This document shows, piece after piece, positions 40,623 through 42,679 of a stretch of DNA of 42,679 nt (positions are counted from its first letter, which is position 1; each line of letters starts with the position of its first letter). The DNA lies in the NCBI GenBank assembly GCA_003556605.1, contig PWQX01000071.1, forward strand, positions 1 to 42,679, read 5' to 3'. The stretch comes from Spirochaetaceae bacterium. GTDB lineage: Bacteria > Spirochaetota > Spirochaetia > DSM-27196 > SLAA01. The notes beneath the pieces were generated by a model. The model saw only the letters and a list, made by a program, of their open reading frames with translations. It made no database searches and was not told the origin of the DNA. Made by a program: the position numbers and the translations under genes.

Positions 40623-42137
40623 CTTGTCGACGAGTTTTCTTTTCTTCTTCAGAAAAAAGAATATAGACAACGCTGTGACCACCCAAAGCGTTCGCGAGAT
40701 ATTGCTGCCGATGAAGTACCAATAGTCGCCGCGGGAAATCGTCAAAGCCTGCCGAAAGCTGGCTTCGAACAGCGGAGTCACGAGAAACGCGAGCACCAGC
40801 GGGCCGTCCGGTAGCTTAAACCATCTGTAGAAGTACCCAATGAGCCCCGCTGCGATACACATGATGATATCGAAGGGGCGGTTGTTGTACGCGTAGGTTC
40901 CGATCACCAAAATAATGGCGATAGCCGGCCACAGAATTGACGCGGGGATCTTGGTGAGCCGCGTAAATACCGGGATCAGCAACTTGCCGAAGATAAGGTT
41001 AACCGGGTTAGCCAGGAGCATCAGCAGAAAAATGGTATAAACAACCTGGGTGTGGTCGATCACCACGCGTGGCCCTACCGGAACCCCCTCCATAATGAGT
41101 GCCGCCATCAAGAGCGCGGCAATCGAGCTTCCGGGGATGCCGAAGGTAAGCATCGGGATAAAGGTCGCTCCACAAGTGGCGTTGTTTGCCGACTCGGCTG
41201 CGGCCACTCCCTCAAGCGATCCTTTCCCGTACTTTCTGTCGCTGGTGAACTGGCTATTGACGCTGTACGAGGTGTAGGCGGCCAAGGTAGCGCCCGGTCC
41301 GGGCAGGGCGCCTAGAAAGGTGCCGACGACCGATCCGATACCGGTTCCCCTCCAGCTGCGCAAAAACTCCTTGAGGGTCAGGCCTTCTTCGGCCCTTTTC
41401 GGCAGCTCAAGGCCCTTCTCAGAAACCTCCCCGGCGTGCGCGGGATCGGTGATTACGCCGTGAATCTGTTTGATGATTTCAGGGAGCGCGAAGAAGCCCA
41501 TCAAGAGCGGGACCAACGGAAACCCGGCCTGCATATACCGTATCCCGAAGGTGAACCGCAGCCCTCCCGTAATGATATCGCGTCCGATGATCGCCAAAAA
41601 GAACCCGATCCCGGCGGAGAGGATTCCCTTACCGGGGTTCTCGGTTGAAAACACAACTACCAGCGACAACGCCAAGAAATACAGCGCCGTCAATTCACCA
41701 GGGCCAAAGCGCGGCGCCATAGAGCCGATTGGAACCACCAGAAAGATCAGCACAAGAGAGCCGAACACACCCCCGACTACCGAAGAGTAAAGCCCCATCT
41801 GCAGGGCCTTCTTGCCTTTTCCCTGTTGGGTCAGGGCGTAGCCGTCGGCAACTGTTGCCGCAGCCCCGGGAGTTCCCGGTGTTCCGAACGCGATTGCGGT
41901 AATAGAGCCGCCGTAGGTGCCGCCCTGGTAGGTGCCGATCAACAACCCCATCGTCTGGTGGATCGGAAGAAAGAACGAGAACGGTAACACCAGGGCGATT
42001 GGGAGGCTATGTGCTAAACCGGGGATCGCTCCGGTAGTAATTCCGACCACGATACCGATCACGACGAAGAGCGCAGTGTCGAGCGCAAGTACCAGCGATG
42101 TTGCGGCAAGTGCAGCTTCCACGTTGAAGTCGAACAT
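40617..42137 (-). CDS. tctA: Tripartite tricarboxylate transporter, large membrane subunit TctA
   Basis: A 506-residue inner-membrane protein with about 11-12 spans. Signatures are GIVVGITTGAIPGL, IGTYQGGTYGGSITAI, GTPGTPGAAATVADGYALTQQGKG and later GTFLGALPGPGATLAAYTSY and TFGIPGSSIAALLMAAL. It forms a complex with TctB and a periplasmic binding protein TctC to import carboxylates such as citrate. GGAGTGAT precedes the ATG at 42135-42137. It follows tctB by 13 bp. Substrate is not visible. The tctC gene is not within the window and may lie beyond the right edge. Confidence 0.93.
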   Translation of the reverse strand: MFDFNVEAALAATSLVLALDTALFVVIGIVVGITTGAIPGLAHSLPIALVLPFSFFLPIHQTMGLLIGTYQGGTYGGSITAIAFGTPGTPGAAATVADGYALTQQGKGKKALQMGLYSSVVGGVFGSLVLIFLVVPIGSMAPRFGPGELTALYFLALSLVVVFSTENPGKGILSAGIGFFLAIIGRDIITGGLRFTFGIRYMQAGFPLVPLLMGFFALPEIIKQIHGVITDPAHAGEVSEKGLELPKRAEEGLTLKEFLRSWRGTGIGSVVGTFLGALPGPGATLAAYTSYSVNSQFTSDRKYGKGSLEGVAAAESANNATCGATFIPMLTFGIPGSSIAALLMAALIMEGVPVGPRVVIDHTQVVYTIFLLMLLANPVNLIFGKLLIPVFTRLTKIPASILWPAIAIILVIGTYAYNNRPFDIIMCIAAGLIGYFYRWFKLPDGPLVLAFLVTPLFEASFRQALTISRGDYWYFIGSNISRTLWVVTALSIFFFLKKKRKLVDKL

Positions 42138-42150
42138 CCGATCACTCCGA

Positions 42151-42636
42151 TTAGGGTAGTAGGGTTCGCGGCATGTGCATGTTGAGCAGTGAAATAAACA
42201 GTAAGTGGATGACCACCGCAATCGCGAGAGCGAGCGCCAGGAGTTTCGCGATTCGTATTGCTAAGCCTTCAGTCGAACCTGTGCAGCGTGCATCTCTGAA
42301 GGCTACCCATATCCACCAAATCGCCAGAAACAGGAAGGTAGATGTGACCAGGCCGATGTTTCGAAACGCCCAGCCGTACAACCACATCGCCAGGGCAACG
42401 CCGATCGCGTACGGGAGTACCAGAGCCTTGCTCAGCTGCTCGGCCCTCTCGGGTTTCATGAGGTCGCGGAGCAGCACCAACGCGCCGCCGATGATAATCA
42501 GCCACATCGCAATACGGGGTACGAATAGCTCCATTGGGCGGAGCGACGAGGAGAACGTCCAGATGAAGCCCCCGATACCGGCGACCGCCAGTACCAGGCC
42601 GACGATACCGTTCTGCGTTAGTCTTTTGGCAATCAC
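42151..42636 (-). CDS. tctB: Tripartite tricarboxylate transporter, small membrane subunit TctB
   Basis: A 161-residue membrane protein with about four spans (roughly 10-28, 42-57, 75-92 and 130-153), matching the TctB family by size, placement before tctA and layout rather than by a sharp motif. The start is GTG (42634-42636) with GAGGT about 12 bases upstream. The 43 bases between it and the right window edge hold no recognised feature. The neighbouring gene beyond the edge is expected to be the binding protein. Confidence 0.82.
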   Translation of the reverse strand: MIAKRLTQNGIVGLVLAVAGIGGFIWTFSSSLRPMELFVPRIAMWLIIIGGALVLLRDLMKPERAEQLSKALVLPYAIGVALAMWLYGWAFRNIGLVTSTFLFLAIWWIWVAFRDARCTGSTEGLAIRIAKLLALALAIAVVIHLLFISLLNMHMPRTLLP

Positions 42637-42679
42637 GCTGCAGTAACCTCAAATTGCACTTGTGAGCATCGCTATGCGC

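Overview
The window is GC-rich bacterial chromosomal DNA with densely packed metabolic genes. There is no rRNA, tRNA, prophage, insertion sequence or CRISPR array that I can see. The combination of phosphatidylcholine synthase, valine-pyruvate aminotransferase, a PEP/pyruvate-binding protein with a degenerate KaiC-like front, an RRM RNA-binding protein, a small HELGH membrane protein and tryptophanase, together with secreted and outer-membrane-like proteins, suggests a free-living Gram-negative bacterium. A spirochaete is my best guess, with moderate confidence; no marker gene decides it.

Layout. 0-5 kb: class II fructose-bisphosphate aldolase, a small barrel-like secreted protein coupled to a damaged NagD-type phosphatase, AvtA aminotransferase and the AzlCD amino acid exporter. 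5-11 kb: an orphan adenine methylase, glycogen debranching enzyme GlgX, a flavodoxin-like protein, a secreted M15-like peptidase and an RRM protein. 11-17 kb: M19 dipeptidase, TPR protein, a KamA-family radical SAM aminomutase, M28 peptidase, a shortened EamA transporter, TrpR and a HELGH membrane protein. 17-21 kb: Pcm, a J-domain protein, a PIN-like protein, MsrA, a small secreted protein and a GNAT acetyltransferase. 21-26 kb: a four-gene polyamine operon (speA, carboxynorspermidine dehydrogenase, nspC, speB). 26-30 kb: an ATP-grasp ligase translationally coupled to a CocE/NonD hydrolase, divergent from speA. 30-34 kb: SrkA-like kinase, phosphatidylcholine synthase, PlsC-like acyltransferase and a voltage-sensor-like membrane protein without a pore. 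34-43 kb: tryptophanase, NADP-type glutamate dehydrogenase, the large PEP/pyruvate-binding protein, an M20 amidohydrolase and TctA/TctB of a tricarboxylate transporter.

Many genes act on amino acids and their derivatives: AvtA, AzlCD, M19 and M28 peptidases, KamA, TrpR, polyamine synthesis, ATP-grasp/CocE, TnaA, GdhA and the M20 hydrolase. A second theme is gene starts. Some genes have strong Shine-Dalgarno sites; others have none and instead carry an extended -10 box (TGnTATAAT-like) 7-13 bases before the ATG, implying leaderless or near-leaderless mRNAs.

Most notable: a probable ATC start codon on the ATP-grasp gene, a pore-less voltage-sensor-like protein, a KamA homologue whose substrate residues point away from lysine and perhaps toward glutamate, a trpR promoter with a palindrome across its -10, and two genes with internal losses (NagD-like and EamA).
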